Assembly (NCBI RefSeq): GCF_900101445.1
Contig: NZ_FNKE01000001.1
Span: forward strand, 558,001-622,000
Direction: 5' to 3'
Length of the DNA: 64,000 nucleotides
Source: Streptococcus equinus
GTDB lineage: Bacteria; Bacillota; Bacilli; Lactobacillales; Streptococcaceae
Of the stretch, positions 1 through 8,777 are shown piece by piece. A program made the translations under genes and the position numbers. The notes below the pieces were generated by a model. It did not search any database, was not told where the DNA came from, and saw only the letters and a list, made by a program, of their open reading frames with translations. Numbering within the stretch: position 1 is the first letter of the stretch; the number at the start of each line of letters is the position of its first letter.

Positions 1-433
1 CGTTATCTGCGAACAATACACTTTCAACGTTTTTGTGGTCTGCAACAACATCATCGATGATAACATAGTTTGTATCTTCGTTTTGTGGAGCAGCTTCATC
101 AACTGCATCGTGAAGGTTGTAACCAATTGCAAAAACAAGGTTGTAACCATTTGAAACAGCTGAGTCAAGGTTTGTTGCATAGTCTGACTCACTATCAGAT
201 TGGAAGTAAGTGTAGTCAGTATCTTTTTTCAATTTGTTTTCTTTACCCCAAGCTTGCATACCTTCCCAAGCAGATTGGTTGAATGATTTATCATCAACAC
301 CACCTGTATCAGTAACGATTGCAGCTTTTACGCTTGAGTTTGAGCTAGAGCTAGATGAATTTGAACGACTACATGCGCCAAGCGCTAATGTTGCTACTGC
401 AGCAAGTCCAAGACCAACAATTTTCTTGTTCAT
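1..433 (-). CDS. BMP-family nucleoside-binding lipoprotein (partial, C-terminus off left edge)
   Basis: N-terminal 144 codons of a substrate-binding lipoprotein of the BMP/PnrA (TmpC) family, which feeds an ABC importer for nucleosides. The start ATG at 433 follows a strong AGGAGGG ribosome site. A lipoprotein signal is visible: a short basic N-terminus, a hydrophobic stretch, then LALGAC, with Cys at about residue 20 as lipidation site. A Ser/Asn linker follows. The mature protein opens with the family-typical AAIVTDTGGVDDKSFNQSAWEG. It lies downstream of deoC on the same strand, which fits deoxynucleoside uptake and catabolism. The rest of the gene is outside the window, so the family call rests on this N-terminal part only. 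Confidence 0.9.
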   Translation of the reverse strand, partial: MNKKIVGLGLAAVATLALGACSRSNSSSSSSNSSVKAAIVTDTGGVDDKSFNQSAWEGMQAWGKENKLKKDTDYTYFQSDSESDYATNLDSAVSNGYNLVFAIGYNLHDAVDEAAPQNEDTNYVIIDDVVADHKNVESVLFADN

Positions 434-626
434 GAAAAATGAACCCTCCTAAAAAACTTATAAGCAACGTTTGTTGCTAAAATCTATCAAGCCAAATGGC
501 TTAATGAACACTCTGAAATAGACATTTAGACGTCTACAAAACTGTGGCAATGTTACCACCTGACCGTCATCGCGACCGTCCACAATGGAAATAGGTTGTT
601 TGTTAAAACTCAAATAGTATTAATGC
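434..626 (-). other. Leader between deoC and the BMP lipoprotein gene
   Basis: The 193-bp gap holds no convincing ORF. It contains several short inverted repeats: AGCAAC-AAAC-GTTGCT just upstream of the ribosome site (463-478), GCCA-AA-TGGC (491-500) and the palindrome TAGACGTCTA (about 528-537). There is also a directly repeated GACGGTC. I do not recognise a known riboswitch here. A cytidine deaminase gene, often present between these two genes in related operons, is absent. Confidence 0.4.
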
Positions 627-1292
627 TTAGTAGCTACCTTCTGCAGCTGTTTCACCATTAACAATTGCAACACCAGAAGATGCTCCAATGCGTGTTGCTC
701 CTGCTTTGACAAATGCTTCTGCATCAGCATATGAACGAGCACCACCTGCAGCTTTTACGCCGATGTTAGGACCGACTGTTTTACGCATAAGGGCAACATC
801 GTGTACATTTGCTCCTGCAGTTGAGAAACCAGTAGATGTTTTAACGTAATCAGCTCCAGCTGCAACTGATAATTGACATGCTTTTTCTTTTTCTTCATCA
901 GTTAAAAGACAAGTTTCAATGATAACTTTTACTAATTTATCGCCACTTGCTTCAACAACAGCACGAATATCATTTTCAACAAAATCATATTCTTTTGCTT
1001 TCAAGCGACCGATATTAATAACCATATCAATCTCATCAGCACCGTTTTCGATAGCGTCTTTTGTTTCGAACGCTTTTACACGACTTGTGTTAGCCCCTAG
1101 AGGGAATCCGATAACAGTACAAACTTTTACATCAGAATCTTTTAAGGCTTCCGCAGCATGAGAAACCCAAGTTGGGTTAACGCAGACGCTAGCAAAGTTG
1201 TATTCTTTAGCTTCAGCAATAAGATTATCAATTTGATCTTGAGTGCTTTCAGGTTTCAATAAAGTGTGATCAATGTATTTGTTAATTGACAT
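627..1292 (-). CDS. deoC: Deoxyribose-phosphate aldolase
   Basis: Cytoplasmic class I aldolase that splits 2-deoxyribose-5-phosphate into glyceraldehyde-3-phosphate and acetaldehyde, the last step of deoxynucleoside catabolism. At 221 residues it has the usual length. It carries the family start motif IDHTLLKP, the catalytic Asp in EIDMVIN (D89), the Schiff-base Lys in YVKTSTGF (K151) and the second Lys in GVKAAGG (K180). The nucleoside-binding lipoprotein gene follows on the same strand. Neither the pyrimidine nucleoside phosphorylase nor cytidine deaminase gene commonly linked to deoC is adjacent here. The 500-bp upstream spacer is rich in palindromes and probably carries its control region. 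Confidence 0.97.
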   Translation of the reverse strand: MSINKYIDHTLLKPESTQDQIDNLIAEAKEYNFASVCVNPTWVSHAAEALKDSDVKVCTVIGFPLGANTSRVKAFETKDAIENGADEIDMVINIGRLKAKEYDFVENDIRAVVEASGDKLVKVIIETCLLTDEEKEKACQLSVAAGADYVKTSTGFSTAGANVHDVALMRKTVGPNIGVKAAGGARSYADAEAFVKAGATRIGASSGVAIVNGETAAEGSY

Positions 1293-1733
1293 TAATATAA
1301 TTTCCGTTCCTTCCTGAAAATGTTATTTTCATTTCATTAATAATTACACTCTATCTATTCTACCATTTTTTTGATAGAATGTAAGTCTTTTTTGCTATTT
1401 TTTTAATAAAGAGAAAAAATGGCAAAAACCGAAAATTCATTAAAACGCTTATTTCGTTTCACTTCTGTATAAAAACCTTATTGTAGCAACCTTTTTGCGT
1501 TAAATATGACATATGTGTCATATGTCATATTCGGTATTTCTGAACCTTTTTCTATCATTTTACTATAAACAACAAGATTTTGCGACCATAAAATCAGTGT
1601 ATTTTAGCTATGTAATCGCTTAAAATTAGTGTATTTTATGATTTTTATGTGAATAATTATACTTTAGAAAGTGACTACCATGTCATAATTATTCTATGAC
1701 ATTTGTCACAAAGCTTGTCATTAAAGGAATCCA
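1293..1733. other. Non-coding spacer upstream of deoC with palindromes
   Basis: About 440 bp without a credible gene. It holds a perfect inverted repeat with 12-bp arms and a 3-nt centre (1504-1530), clustered TGTCA/TGACA half-sites at 1681-1708, and an 18-bp direct repeat (1589-1606 and 1621-1638). A plausible deoC -10 (TAGAAT on the minus strand) lies near 1357-1362. I read this as the regulatory region of deoC. The regulator is unknown. Confidence 0.5.
1504..1530. repeat. Perfect 12-bp inverted repeat (operator-like)
   Basis: The left arm ATATGACATATG and right arm CATATGTCATAT are exact reverse complements around the centre TGT. This is far longer than expected by chance and has no T-tract, so it resembles a protein-binding site or a cruciform rather than a terminator. 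Confidence 0.75.
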
Positions 1734-1796
1734 ACAAAAAAATCCTTATCGAACTAGAAATAATAACTAATTCAATAAAGATTTTTTATTCACTTA
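1734..1796 (-). terminator. Terminator of the rsmC-like gene
   Basis: On the minus strand an AT-rich long stem (AATCTTTATTGAATTAG pairing imperfectly with CTAGTTCGATAAGGATT) is followed by a run of seven T, immediately after the stop codon of the methyltransferase gene. Confidence 0.7.
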
Positions 1797-2387
1797 TTAA
1801 TTTTTTTCACTGCGTAAAATATAATAGCCTTTATCACGTTTTAAAATCTCAACGTTTCCGAAAATTTCTTCCATTTTAGCTTTAGCACTTGGTGCCCCTT
1901 GCTTTTTCTGAATTACAATAGTCAGGTTTCCACCAGCGTTTAAATAGTTAATACTTTCAGAAATAATCGTATGGACAACTTGTTTTCCAGCGCGAATTGG
2001 CGGATTACTGATTATATAATCAAATGTCCCAGTCACTTTTTCGTAAATATTTGATTGGAAGATATCGGCGCTGACTCCATTTTTTTGTGCATTTTGCTTG
2101 GCTAAATCAATCGCACGATTATTGATATCAACCATAGTTGGTTTAACACCTTGAACTTTAGCTAATGAAATTCCCAAAGGACCGTAACCACATCCAAGAT
2201 CCAAAAGCGTTTTGTCCTTTTCAAAATCTAAGGTATTTAAAAGGACTTGGCTGCCGTAATCAACCATTTTTTTAGAGAAAACACCTGAATCTGTTAAAAA
2301 GGTAAAAGACTGCCCAAGCAAAGTAACCTTCAATTCATGAATGTCATGAGCGCTATCAGGGTTTTCCGCATAATACATTTTAGTCAT
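1797..2387 (-). CDS. Class I SAM-dependent methyltransferase, RsmC-like
   Basis: A 196-residue cytoplasmic methyltransferase of the small RsmC/YbxB type, expected to methylate a guanine N2 in 16S rRNA. Visible motifs are the SAM-binding LLDLGCGYGPLGI (about residues 61-73) and the N-methyltransferase catalytic motif SNPPIRAGK, typical of enzymes acting on exocyclic amino groups. The start at 2387 is preceded by a weak GTGA ribosome site. The next Met is three codons in and cannot be excluded. It is transcribed away from coaA. The exact rRNA target is inferred from the family. Confidence 0.85.
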   Translation of the reverse strand: MTKMYYAENPDSAHDIHELKVTLLGQSFTFLTDSGVFSKKMVDYGSQVLLNTLDFEKDKTLLDLGCGYGPLGISLAKVQGVKPTMVDINNRAIDLAKQNAQKNGVSADIFQSNIYEKVTGTFDYIISNPPIRAGKQVVHTIISESINYLNAGGNLTIVIQKKQGAPSAKAKMEEIFGNVEILKRDKGYYILRSEKN

Positions 2388-2482
2388 TCTTCTATCACTT
2401 TCTCTTATAATGCACTTCTATTTTATCATACTCTTTCGTCTTATCAAACAATGTAACTGTTTTCAATCGAAGCTTAAAATGC

Positions 2483-2488
2483 TATAAT
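2483..2488 (+). promoter_or_regulatory. coaA promoter -10
   Basis: TATAAT lies about 30 bp upstream of the coaA start, with a weak TTTTCA 17 bp further upstream as -35. Confidence 0.6.
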
Positions 2489-2518
2489 AGAGTTCATAAC
2501 CTCTTTAAGGAGTTTCGT

Positions 2519-3439
2519 ATGACTAACGAATTTATTAATTTTGATCTTATTTCTCGCGAGACTTGGCAGGAATTACATCGAAAGACTCAACCTCTTCTTA
2601 CAGCAGAGGAACTTGAATCAATTAAAAGTTTAAATGATAACATCAGTATTCAAGATGTTATCGAAGTTTACCTTCCATTAATTAGCTTGATTCAGATTTA
2701 CAAAAACGCTCAAGAAAATTTATCTTTTTCTAAAAGTATCTTCTTAAAAAAAGAAGCGAGTAAACGACCTTTCATCATTGGAATCTCTGGTTCTGTAGCT
2801 GTTGGTAAATCAACCACTAGCCGTCTCCTACAACTTCTACTCTCTCGTACATTTAAAGACAGTAAAGTTGAAATGGTTACGACAGACGGATTCATTTACC
2901 CAAATAAGGTCTTGATTGAGCAAAATATCTTAGATCGCAAAGGATTTCCTGAAAGTTATAATATGGAACTTCTTTTAAACTTCCTTGATACTGTCAAAAA
3001 TGGAATGACAGCTCGCATTCCTGTCTACTCACACGAAGTATACGACATCATACCAGATCAAGAGCAAGTTATCGAAGCACCCGATTTCTTGATTGTCGAA
3101 GGAATCAACGTTTTTCAGAATCAAAAAAACAAGCGTATCTATATGACAGGTTATTTTGATTTTTCTATTTATATCGATGCTGAAAATGATTTAATTGAAA
3201 AATGGTACCTAGAACGTTTTGATAGTTTATTGGAGCTCGCTAAGACTGACCAAACAAACTATTATAATCGTTTTGTCAAAATGCCGCACAAAGATGCTCT
3301 AGAATTTGCAAAAATGGTCTGGAAGACAGTCAATCTTGTTAACTTAGAAAAATACATCGAACCTACTCGTAACAGGGCTGAATTGATTTTACACAAGACT
3401 GATAATCATAAAATCGATCGTATTTACTTGAAAAAATAA
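2519..3439 (+). CDS. coaA: Pantothenate kinase (type I)
   Basis: ATP-dependent pantothenate kinase, the first committed step of coenzyme A synthesis in the cytoplasm. At 306 residues it has the normal length for the prokaryotic type I enzyme. The Walker A loop [12 protein letters not shown] is at about 88-99, followed by [10 protein letters not shown] and, later, [12 protein letters not shown], all conserved in the family. The start ATG has a good AAGGAG ribosome site. rpsT follows 75 bp downstream with its own promoter. Confidence 0.97.
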   Translation: MTNEFINFDLISRETWQELHRKTQPLLTAEELESIKSLNDNISIQDVIEVYLPLISLIQIYKNAQENLSFSKSIFLKKEASKRPFIIGISGSVAVGKSTTSRLLQLLLSRTFKDSKVEMVTTDGFIYPNKVLIEQNILDRKGFPESYNMELLLNFLDTVKNGMTARIPVYSHEVYDIIPDQEQVIEAPDFLIVEGINVFQNQKNKRIYMTGYFDFSIYIDAENDLIEKWYLERFDSLLELAKTDQTNYYNRFVKMPHKDALEFAKMVWKTVNLVNLEKYIEPTRNRAELILHKTDNHKIDRIYLKK

Positions 3440-3468
3440 GTAAATTTTCCTGAAACAGTGATTAAGAC

Positions 3469-3497
3469 TTGCCAAAACGCAATAAATTCTATATAAT
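3469..3497 (+). promoter_or_regulatory. rpsT promoter
   Basis: TTGCCA (3469-3474) and TATAAT (3492-3497) are separated by exactly 17 bp, 33 bp upstream of the rpsT start. Confidence 0.75.
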
Positions 3498-3529
3498 AAT
3501 GTAGTTAGATTAATTTGGAGGTGAAAACA

Positions 3530-3766
3530 TTGGCAAATATTAAATCAGCTATCAAACGCGCTGAACTTAACGTTAAACAAAACGAAAAAAATTCAGCACA
3601 AAAATCAGCTATGCGTTCTGCTATCAAAGCATTTGAAGCTAACCCATCTGAAGAGCTTTTCCGTGCTGCTTCTGCAAGCATCGATAAAGCTGAATCAAAA
3701 GGTTTGATTCACAAAAACAAAGCTAGCCGCGATAAAGCACGTCTTGCTGCTAAATTGGCTAAATAA
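3530..3766 (+). CDS. rpsT: 30S ribosomal protein S20
   Basis: Small basic ribosomal protein that binds 16S rRNA early in 30S assembly. I place the start at the TTG at 3530, giving 78 residues that begin [13 protein letters not shown]. The GGAGGTGA sequence just upstream (3517-3524) is the ribosome site, so an upstream in-frame TTG at 3515 would overlap its own Shine-Dalgarno and is rejected. The TTG start is notable because S20 expression can depend on inefficient initiation and feedback. The Ala/Lys-rich helical composition and the C-terminal [16 protein letters not shown] are characteristic. Confidence 0.96.
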   Translation: MANIKSAIKRAELNVKQNEKNSAQKSAMRSAIKAFEANPSEELFRAASASIDKAESKGLIHKNKASRDKARLAAKLAK

Positions 3767-3775
3767 TATCCAATG

Positions 3776-3799
3776 AAAACTCCAAATGGAGTTTTTCTT
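3776..3799 (+). terminator. rpsT terminator
   Basis: AAAACTCC-AAAT-GGAGTTTTT hairpin with a following T-rich tract, directly after the rpsT stop. Confidence 0.85.
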
Positions 3800-3824
3800 T
3801 TTTCTAATGAACACTCTTACAAAC

Positions 3825-3855
3825 AAAAAGGACGCTTAATGCGTCCCTTTTTTAT
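3825..3855 (-). terminator. ciaH terminator
   Basis: The stem GGACGC-TTAAT-GCGTCC is flanked by A and T runs and can work in both directions. It sits at the 3' end of ciaH. Confidence 0.85.
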
Positions 3856-5180
3856 TTACCAAAATTATGTCGATTGAAACGAACTTCAAAAATCGTTCCT
3901 TTTGGATGATTATCTTTTACTTGGATATCACCTTTCAAAGCATCCACAATTTGTTTAGCTAAAGACAATCCTAAACCAAAACCACCTTTTTGGCGTGTCC
4001 TTGCCTTATCAACACGGTAAAAACGATCAAAAATTTTCGCTTTGTCAGCATCACTAATACCTGGTCCATTATCAGCGACGGTTAAAATAGTTTGACGGTC
4101 CGTTGTTTTCACAGTAAATTCGATGAAACCATCATCATCGGTGTACTTAATCGCATTATCAAACAAGATTGTCATCAATTGTTTAAGCAATGTACGGTCC
4201 GTTTTTATTGGACGGTCAGCAGAATTGTGAGCGACAAAAGTTTTACCATTCTCCTCGGCAATCATGTTATAATTCTCAAAAATCTCGTTAAATGTAGATG
4301 GTTGAATTTCTTCTAATTCTACCTTCAAACCATCATCTCGTCTAGCAAGATTCAAAAGATTCGTTGTTAGAATGCGCATATTTCGCACTTCATCAAGACT
4401 AGCTGCAATACTTTCGGTATTATCAAGAATCGTCGCATCTGGTCGTCTGAAGAGACTTTCAAGTCGGTTTTGAAGCACTGCAAGCGGAGTTCTTAACTCA
4501 TGACTGGCGTTTTCAACGAATCGTTTTTGTTTTTCATAACTTTCAAGAATTGGCTTACGCATCCAGTTAGCCAAGTAAATACTTGCTAAAATTGAAATCA
4601 TCCAGAAAATAATCATAACTGAGACAGTTATGGTCACATAACGTTCATTTGCTTCATCTAGCTGACTGACACTAATCAAGAATGTAGCGTACTCAATCGA
4701 TGGGTAATCACTGCTATACACCCGGGCTGTTAGAACATGATATTTTTCTGTCTGACCAAAGATGGTTGTCATCTTCTCATCTTTAATCTCACCAATTGTG
4801 TCTTCATCGACGCTTGATGATAGTGTCCCGAATTGAACAAAAGCATCTAAGGCGTTAACGATTTTACCATTCGTATCATATAAAAGAACGCTGACATTAC
4901 TTAAGCCAGCGACATTTGAACTAGGCTTACTTTTTCCCGAACCATCTAAAGCATTATTAGATTGCAAGGAATCACTACGCTCCATTGTCCGAGTCACGTA
5001 ATCACTCGCATTGCTTGCTGCATTTTGCAATGTCGTATCTACAGAAGAATAAAGACCATAACGCATAATCTGCAAAATGATTGTGGTCATGATGATGAAA
5101 ATCCCTGTAAAGACTGCAAAGAAATGGAAGAAATTAGAAAAAGTTCCTGTAGACAGTTTTCTATGTATGTTATTCAGCAT
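3852..5180 (-). CDS. ciaH: Sensor histidine kinase CiaH
   Basis: Membrane sensor kinase of the CiaRH two-component system, which in streptococci influences competence, cell-wall stress tolerance, beta-lactam susceptibility and virulence. It has 442 residues: a transmembrane segment at about 17-40, an extracytoplasmic loop, a second segment at about 182-204, the HisKA motif [13 protein letters not shown] with phospho-acceptor H227, and ATPase motifs [13 protein letters not shown] and GGFGLGLSL. Its start overlaps the end of ciaR by 11 bp, indicating translational coupling. The 3' end is closed by a strong hairpin. Confidence 0.95.
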   Translation of the reverse strand: MLNNIHRKLSTGTFSNFFHFFAVFTGIFIIMTTIILQIMRYGLYSSVDTTLQNAASNASDYVTRTMERSDSLQSNNALDGSGKSKPSSNVAGLSNVSVLLYDTNGKIVNALDAFVQFGTLSSSVDEDTIGEIKDEKMTTIFGQTEKYHVLTARVYSSDYPSIEYATFLISVSQLDEANERYVTITVSVMIIFWMISILASIYLANWMRKPILESYEKQKRFVENASHELRTPLAVLQNRLESLFRRPDATILDNTESIAASLDEVRNMRILTTNLLNLARRDDGLKVELEEIQPSTFNEIFENYNMIAEENGKTFVAHNSADRPIKTDRTLLKQLMTILFDNAIKYTDDDGFIEFTVKTTDRQTILTVADNGPGISDADKAKIFDRFYRVDKARTRQKGGFGLGLSLAKQIVDALKGDIQVKDNHPKGTIFEVRFNRHNFGK

Positions 5181-5844
5181 CTTTTAGAATATATCCTACG
5201 CTACGTAGTGTTTGTAGATTTTTAGCAAAGCTTGTTCCTTTTAATTTTTTGCGAATCTTAGAAACATAAACTTCGACAACTGAGATTGTTGTATCGCTAT
5301 CAAAGCCCCAAATGCGGTCAAAGATTTGTGATTTTGGTAAAATAACATTTTGGTTTTGTAAGAAATAAACCAATAAATCAAATTCCTTACCAAGTAATTC
5401 AACTTTTTCACCGTTAACGGTTGTTGTGTTGGTTGATGTATCAGCTGTTAATTCATGGTAAGAAAGCGTATTGTCATTAAATTTTCCTGAACGTTTTAAA
5501 AGCGCTTGAATACGCATCTTCAATTCTTCAAGATAAAATGGTTTTGTCAAATAATCATCAGCACCAAGTTCAAAACCATGTCCTTTATCATCAAGACTTT
5601 CCTTAGCTGTCATAATCAAAACTGGTGTTGTAATGCCTTGTTCGCGTAATTCTTTAAGAACTTGGAAACCATCTTTTTCGGGTAACATCAAATCAAGCAA
5701 AATAAGGTCATAAACGCCACTTTCAGCTTCGTAAAGTCCTTCTTCTCCGTCAAAGACTTGCATAACATCTGCAAAATCATCTAAAAAATCAAAGATTGAA
5801 TTTGACAAACTCAAATCATCTTCTACTAATAAAATCTTAATCAT
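5170..5844 (-). CDS. ciaR: Response regulator CiaR
   Basis: OmpR/PhoB-type response regulator, 224 residues. The receiver domain shows the acidic pocket VEDD (residues 7-10), the phospho-acceptor D51 in LLDLMLP, and the conserved Thr/Lys in MTAKE and [12 protein letters not shown]. The C-terminal winged helix has [12 protein letters not shown] and [13 protein letters not shown]. In streptococci CiaR activates genes and small RNAs from TTTAAG-type direct repeats. TTAAG repeats are visible upstream of its own -10. It forms an operon with ciaH. Confidence 0.96.
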   Translation of the reverse strand: MIKILLVEDDLSLSNSIFDFLDDFADVMQVFDGEEGLYEAESGVYDLILLDLMLPEKDGFQVLKELREQGITTPVLIMTAKESLDDKGHGFELGADDYLTKPFYLEELKMRIQALLKRSGKFNDNTLSYHELTADTSTNTTTVNGEKVELLGKEFDLLVYFLQNQNVILPKSQIFDRIWGFDSDTTISVVEVYVSKIRKKLKGTSFAKNLQTLRSVGYILKDAE

Positions 5845-5868
5845 ATATCTTGCTCCCTTATTCGTCTT

Positions 5869-5899
5869 ATTATATCATGACTTAACCCTTAAGTCTAAG
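5869..5899 (-). promoter_or_regulatory. ciaR promoter with TTAAG repeats
   Basis: On the minus strand a TATAAT (plus 5869-5874) is preceded by ACTTAGACTTAAGGGTTAAG. This places TTAAG-type repeats at the -35 position, resembling CiaR sites, but the spacing (7-bp period) differs from the usual TTTAAG-N5-TTTAAG. Autoregulation is inferred. Confidence 0.5.
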
Positions 5900-5959
5900 T
5901 ATTTAATGCAATAATTTTAGTTTATCAAAAGCATATCGTAAGCAGCTTAAGATTTCCTA

Positions 5960-5998
5960 AAAACACAAAAAGCGCCTGAGTTTTCACTCAAACGCTCT
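5960..5998 (-). terminator. pepN terminator
   Basis: Minus-strand hairpin (AGCG...GAGTGAAAACTC...CGCT) followed by TTTTTGTG, between pepN and ciaR. Confidence 0.75.
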
Positions 5999-6010
5999 TT
6001 ATATTAACTA

Positions 6011-8554
6011 CTATTTTATGGCTGCAAGAGCTTCTTCGACAGCAACTTTACTTGTGCTAATCAAATCAAGACGAGCAGAGATTTCTTTGATACCCATTGT
6101 GATGTTACGGCTGATAGCCATATCATTTAATTGTGGTTCAAAGAATGCTTTGTACTCTTCAAGACGTTCAGTTGTCTTGAATGAGTTAGCTGGGTAGATA
6201 ACGAATTTATCAAAACTCATATCGCCACCAAGTGCAGCTTTAATCCAATCCCAGTTTTCACGAGCCCAAGTCCAAAATGCCCCTTGAGAGAATGGTTTAT
6301 CAAGGAATGGTCGGTACCAGCTCATTGCCAAGTCTTGAGGTTTAACAACGTCTTTGTTCTTCAATTCAGAAAGTACACGTTCAACTGTTGCATTTTCTTT
6401 TGTATTTGACAAAGCTGATGCTAATTGACGTTTGAAGTTACCATCATTAGTTTTCACATAAGTGTCAAGGTAAAGAGATACAAGTTCTTCAGTTTCAGCG
6501 TGTTTGATTTGGTTCGCAAGAACTGACATACGAATTGAGGCTGGAATTGCTTCGATGTTGTCTTTGTGTTGGTGGAAAAGAGCCTCCGCTTTTGTGACAG
6601 CATCTTCATTATCAGCATACAACATCAATGAAATAGTATTTTGACGAACCATTTCATCTTCGTCTGATTCACCAGCTTTTGGTTCAAATCCTAGACGGTC
6701 ATAGTTCTTTTGCATCAAACGACTAATCAATGCTTTGAATTGCGCTTGGGCTTGGCTTCCTTCTTCTAAGAAGATATCCAAACCATCAACAACTTGAGAA
6801 ATAGCTTCCGCTACCAAGTATGATGTTTCATCAGAAAGTTTTGTCAAAAGCGGAACTAACTCAGCGTAAGAAATTTCGCCACTTTCAGCAAGCAAACGAC
6901 GTTCTTGGATAACTTGAAGTTTTGAAACAGTGTCAAGTTCAGTCAATTGTTCAAGAACTGTATCTAACAAGTCACCTTTGTAGTTTGTAATATAGTGAGC
7001 AGTATTTTCTGTATTTAGACGGAAAGCACCTTCGTTTTCAGCAGCAAGCTTGCTGTAATTAGGAATTTCAAGACGAGCTTCTGTTAAAGTATCTGGAAGT
7101 CCTTTCCAATTACTATTAAGTGGAATTGGCCAAATACGATTTTCATCAACACTTTCACCGATGAAGAATTGTTTTTGGCTAAGAACAAGTGTATCATCAA
7201 CCACTTCAGCAGTAACCACTGGATATCCTGGTTGTTCTAACCATGCATCCATGAAAGCTGCAACGTCTTTTCCAGATGCTTCTGATAAAGCATCCCAGAG
7301 GTCGCGACCAATTGTATTGCTGTATTGGTGTTTTTCAAAGTAGATTTTAAGGCCTGCACGGAAATCGTCGTCTCCTAACCAACGACGAAGCATGTGCATC
7401 AAGCGGCTACCTTTGGCGTAAACGATAGCTGGGTCAAACAAGGTATTGATTTCATCAGGGTGTTTGACTTCAACATGAACTGATTGAACACCATCAGTAG
7501 CATCGCGTTTAAGAGCCAATGGAAGACCACCTGTTTGGAAATCTTCAAAGATGTTCCATGATGGTTCAATAGCATCAACAGAAACGTATTCCATCATGTT
7601 GGCAAATGATTCATTCAACCATAAATCATCCCACCATTTCATTGTAACAAGGTTACCGAACCATTGGTGAGCTAACTCGTGAGCAACAACAAGTGCAACA
7701 CTTTGACGGCTCTTAACAGTTGAATTGTCATCAACTAGAAGATAAACTTCACGGTATGTTACCAAGCCCCAGTTTTCCATAGCTCCCGCTGAGAAGTCAG
7801 GAAGAGCAACGTGGTATGACAATGGAATTGGGTATTTAACACCGAAGTATTCTTCATAAAAATCAATAACACGAACAGCGATATCAAGTGAGAAATCTAA
7901 TGATTTAAGCGCATGGGCTTTTGTTGAGAAGACTCCTACTTCAGTACCATTTTTAGTTTTAGCTGTTTTACCTTGCAAATCACCAAGAGCAAAAGCTAGC
8001 AAGTATGATGACATGCGAGGTGTTGTGTCAAATGTCCAAAGACCAGTTTCTTTACGACGTTCAGCATCAACTTCAGGCATATTTGAAAGTACGATTTCGC
8101 CTTCAGCTTGGTCAAATTTGATGCTCAAATCAAATGTTGCTTTTGCTTCTGGCTCATCGATACATGGGAATGCTTCACGCGCAAAGTGACTTTCAAATTG
8201 AGTTGAAATGACTTCTTTTTTTACACCATCAACAGTGTAATATGATGGGTAGATACCAGTCATGTTATCAGTGATATTACCTGAAAACTCAACAACAAGT
8301 GTCATTGTTCCCGTTTCTGGCAACTCAACATGAACCGCTTCGTTGTCATTGTCAAGCGTAAACTCAAGGTTTTGGTTGTCTAATAAAACAGAAGCAACAG
8401 TTAAATCTTTTTGGTGGAATGAAATAACATTATCTAAAGCTTCACCACTAATGGCAACATTTCCTGAAAAAGTTTTAGCTTGACGGTTAATATCAAGGAA
8501 AATATTGTAATTCTCAGGAACAAACTTTTCAATAAAATGTTCTACAGTTTTCAT
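6011..8554 (-). CDS. pepN: Aminopeptidase N (lysyl aminopeptidase)
   Basis: Cytoplasmic M1-family zinc metalloaminopeptidase that releases N-terminal residues from peptides, central to use of imported peptides in lactic streptococci. It has 847 residues, the expected length. The exopeptidase motif GAMEN is at about 256-260 and the zinc motif HELAHQWFGN, with the downstream glutamate in WLNE, at about 291-314. The start is preceded by AAAGGAG. The gene is monocistronic with a structured leader of about 130 nt and its own terminator. Confidence 0.97.
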   Translation of the reverse strand: MKTVEHFIEKFVPENYNIFLDINRQAKTFSGNVAISGEALDNVISFHQKDLTVASVLLDNQNLEFTLDNDNEAVHVELPETGTMTLVVEFSGNITDNMTGIYPSYYTVDGVKKEVISTQFESHFAREAFPCIDEPEAKATFDLSIKFDQAEGEIVLSNMPEVDAERRKETGLWTFDTTPRMSSYLLAFALGDLQGKTAKTKNGTEVGVFSTKAHALKSLDFSLDIAVRVIDFYEEYFGVKYPIPLSYHVALPDFSAGAMENWGLVTYREVYLLVDDNSTVKSRQSVALVVAHELAHQWFGNLVTMKWWDDLWLNESFANMMEYVSVDAIEPSWNIFEDFQTGGLPLALKRDATDGVQSVHVEVKHPDEINTLFDPAIVYAKGSRLMHMLRRWLGDDDFRAGLKIYFEKHQYSNTIGRDLWDALSEASGKDVAAFMDAWLEQPGYPVVTAEVVDDTLVLSQKQFFIGESVDENRIWPIPLNSNWKGLPDTLTEARLEIPNYSKLAAENEGAFRLNTENTAHYITNYKGDLLDTVLEQLTELDTVSKLQVIQERRLLAESGEISYAELVPLLTKLSDETSYLVAEAISQVVDGLDIFLEEGSQAQAQFKALISRLMQKNYDRLGFEPKAGESDEDEMVRQNTISLMLYADNEDAVTKAEALFHQHKDNIEAIPASIRMSVLANQIKHAETEELVSLYLDTYVKTNDGNFKRQLASALSNTKENATVERVLSELKNKDVVKPQDLAMSWYRPFLDKPFSQGAFWTWARENWDWIKAALGGDMSFDKFVIYPANSFKTTERLEEYKAFFEPQLNDMAISRNITMGIKEISARLDLISTSKVAVEEALAAIK

Positions 8555-8637
8555 ATAACTCCTTTAAAACGTAGAATGAGGACCAACATACTGTTTCCCC
8601 CATATCACCTAATCTTTTAAATTTAAGTTTGGTAATA

Positions 8638-8725
8638 GTATTGTTGTCATTTTTTGTAAATGTCAGAATTGACACACAATACCATCAAACTTCATCATTA
8701 TATCACAAAATATGATATATGTCAG
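8638..8725 (-). promoter_or_regulatory. pepN promoter and structured 5' leader
   Basis: Minus-strand -10 TATAAT (plus 8697-8702) and -35 CTGACA (plus 8720-8725) are 17 bp apart. Downstream of the predicted start, GTATTGTGTGTCA and TGACAACAATAC (plus 8670-8682 and 8638-8649) can pair into a long hairpin. A perfect TGTCA-GAAT-TGACA palindrome lies at 8661-8674. Confidence 0.6.
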
Positions 8726-8729
8726 TTTT

Positions 8730-8757
8730 AAAAAAGGGCAGCCAAAAAGACTGCCTA
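8730..8757 (-). terminator. phoU/pst operon terminator
   Basis: Minus-strand GGCAG-TCTTTTTGG-CTGCC stem followed by CTTTTTT, just beyond the phoU stop. Confidence 0.8.
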
Positions 8758-8777
8758 GCAGACAGCCTTTAATAGCT

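Noticed and set aside
1436..1455. Possible cre site near deoC (TTAAAACGCTTATT)
   Set aside because: It misses the conserved G at position 2 and the terminal CA, so it is too weak to call.
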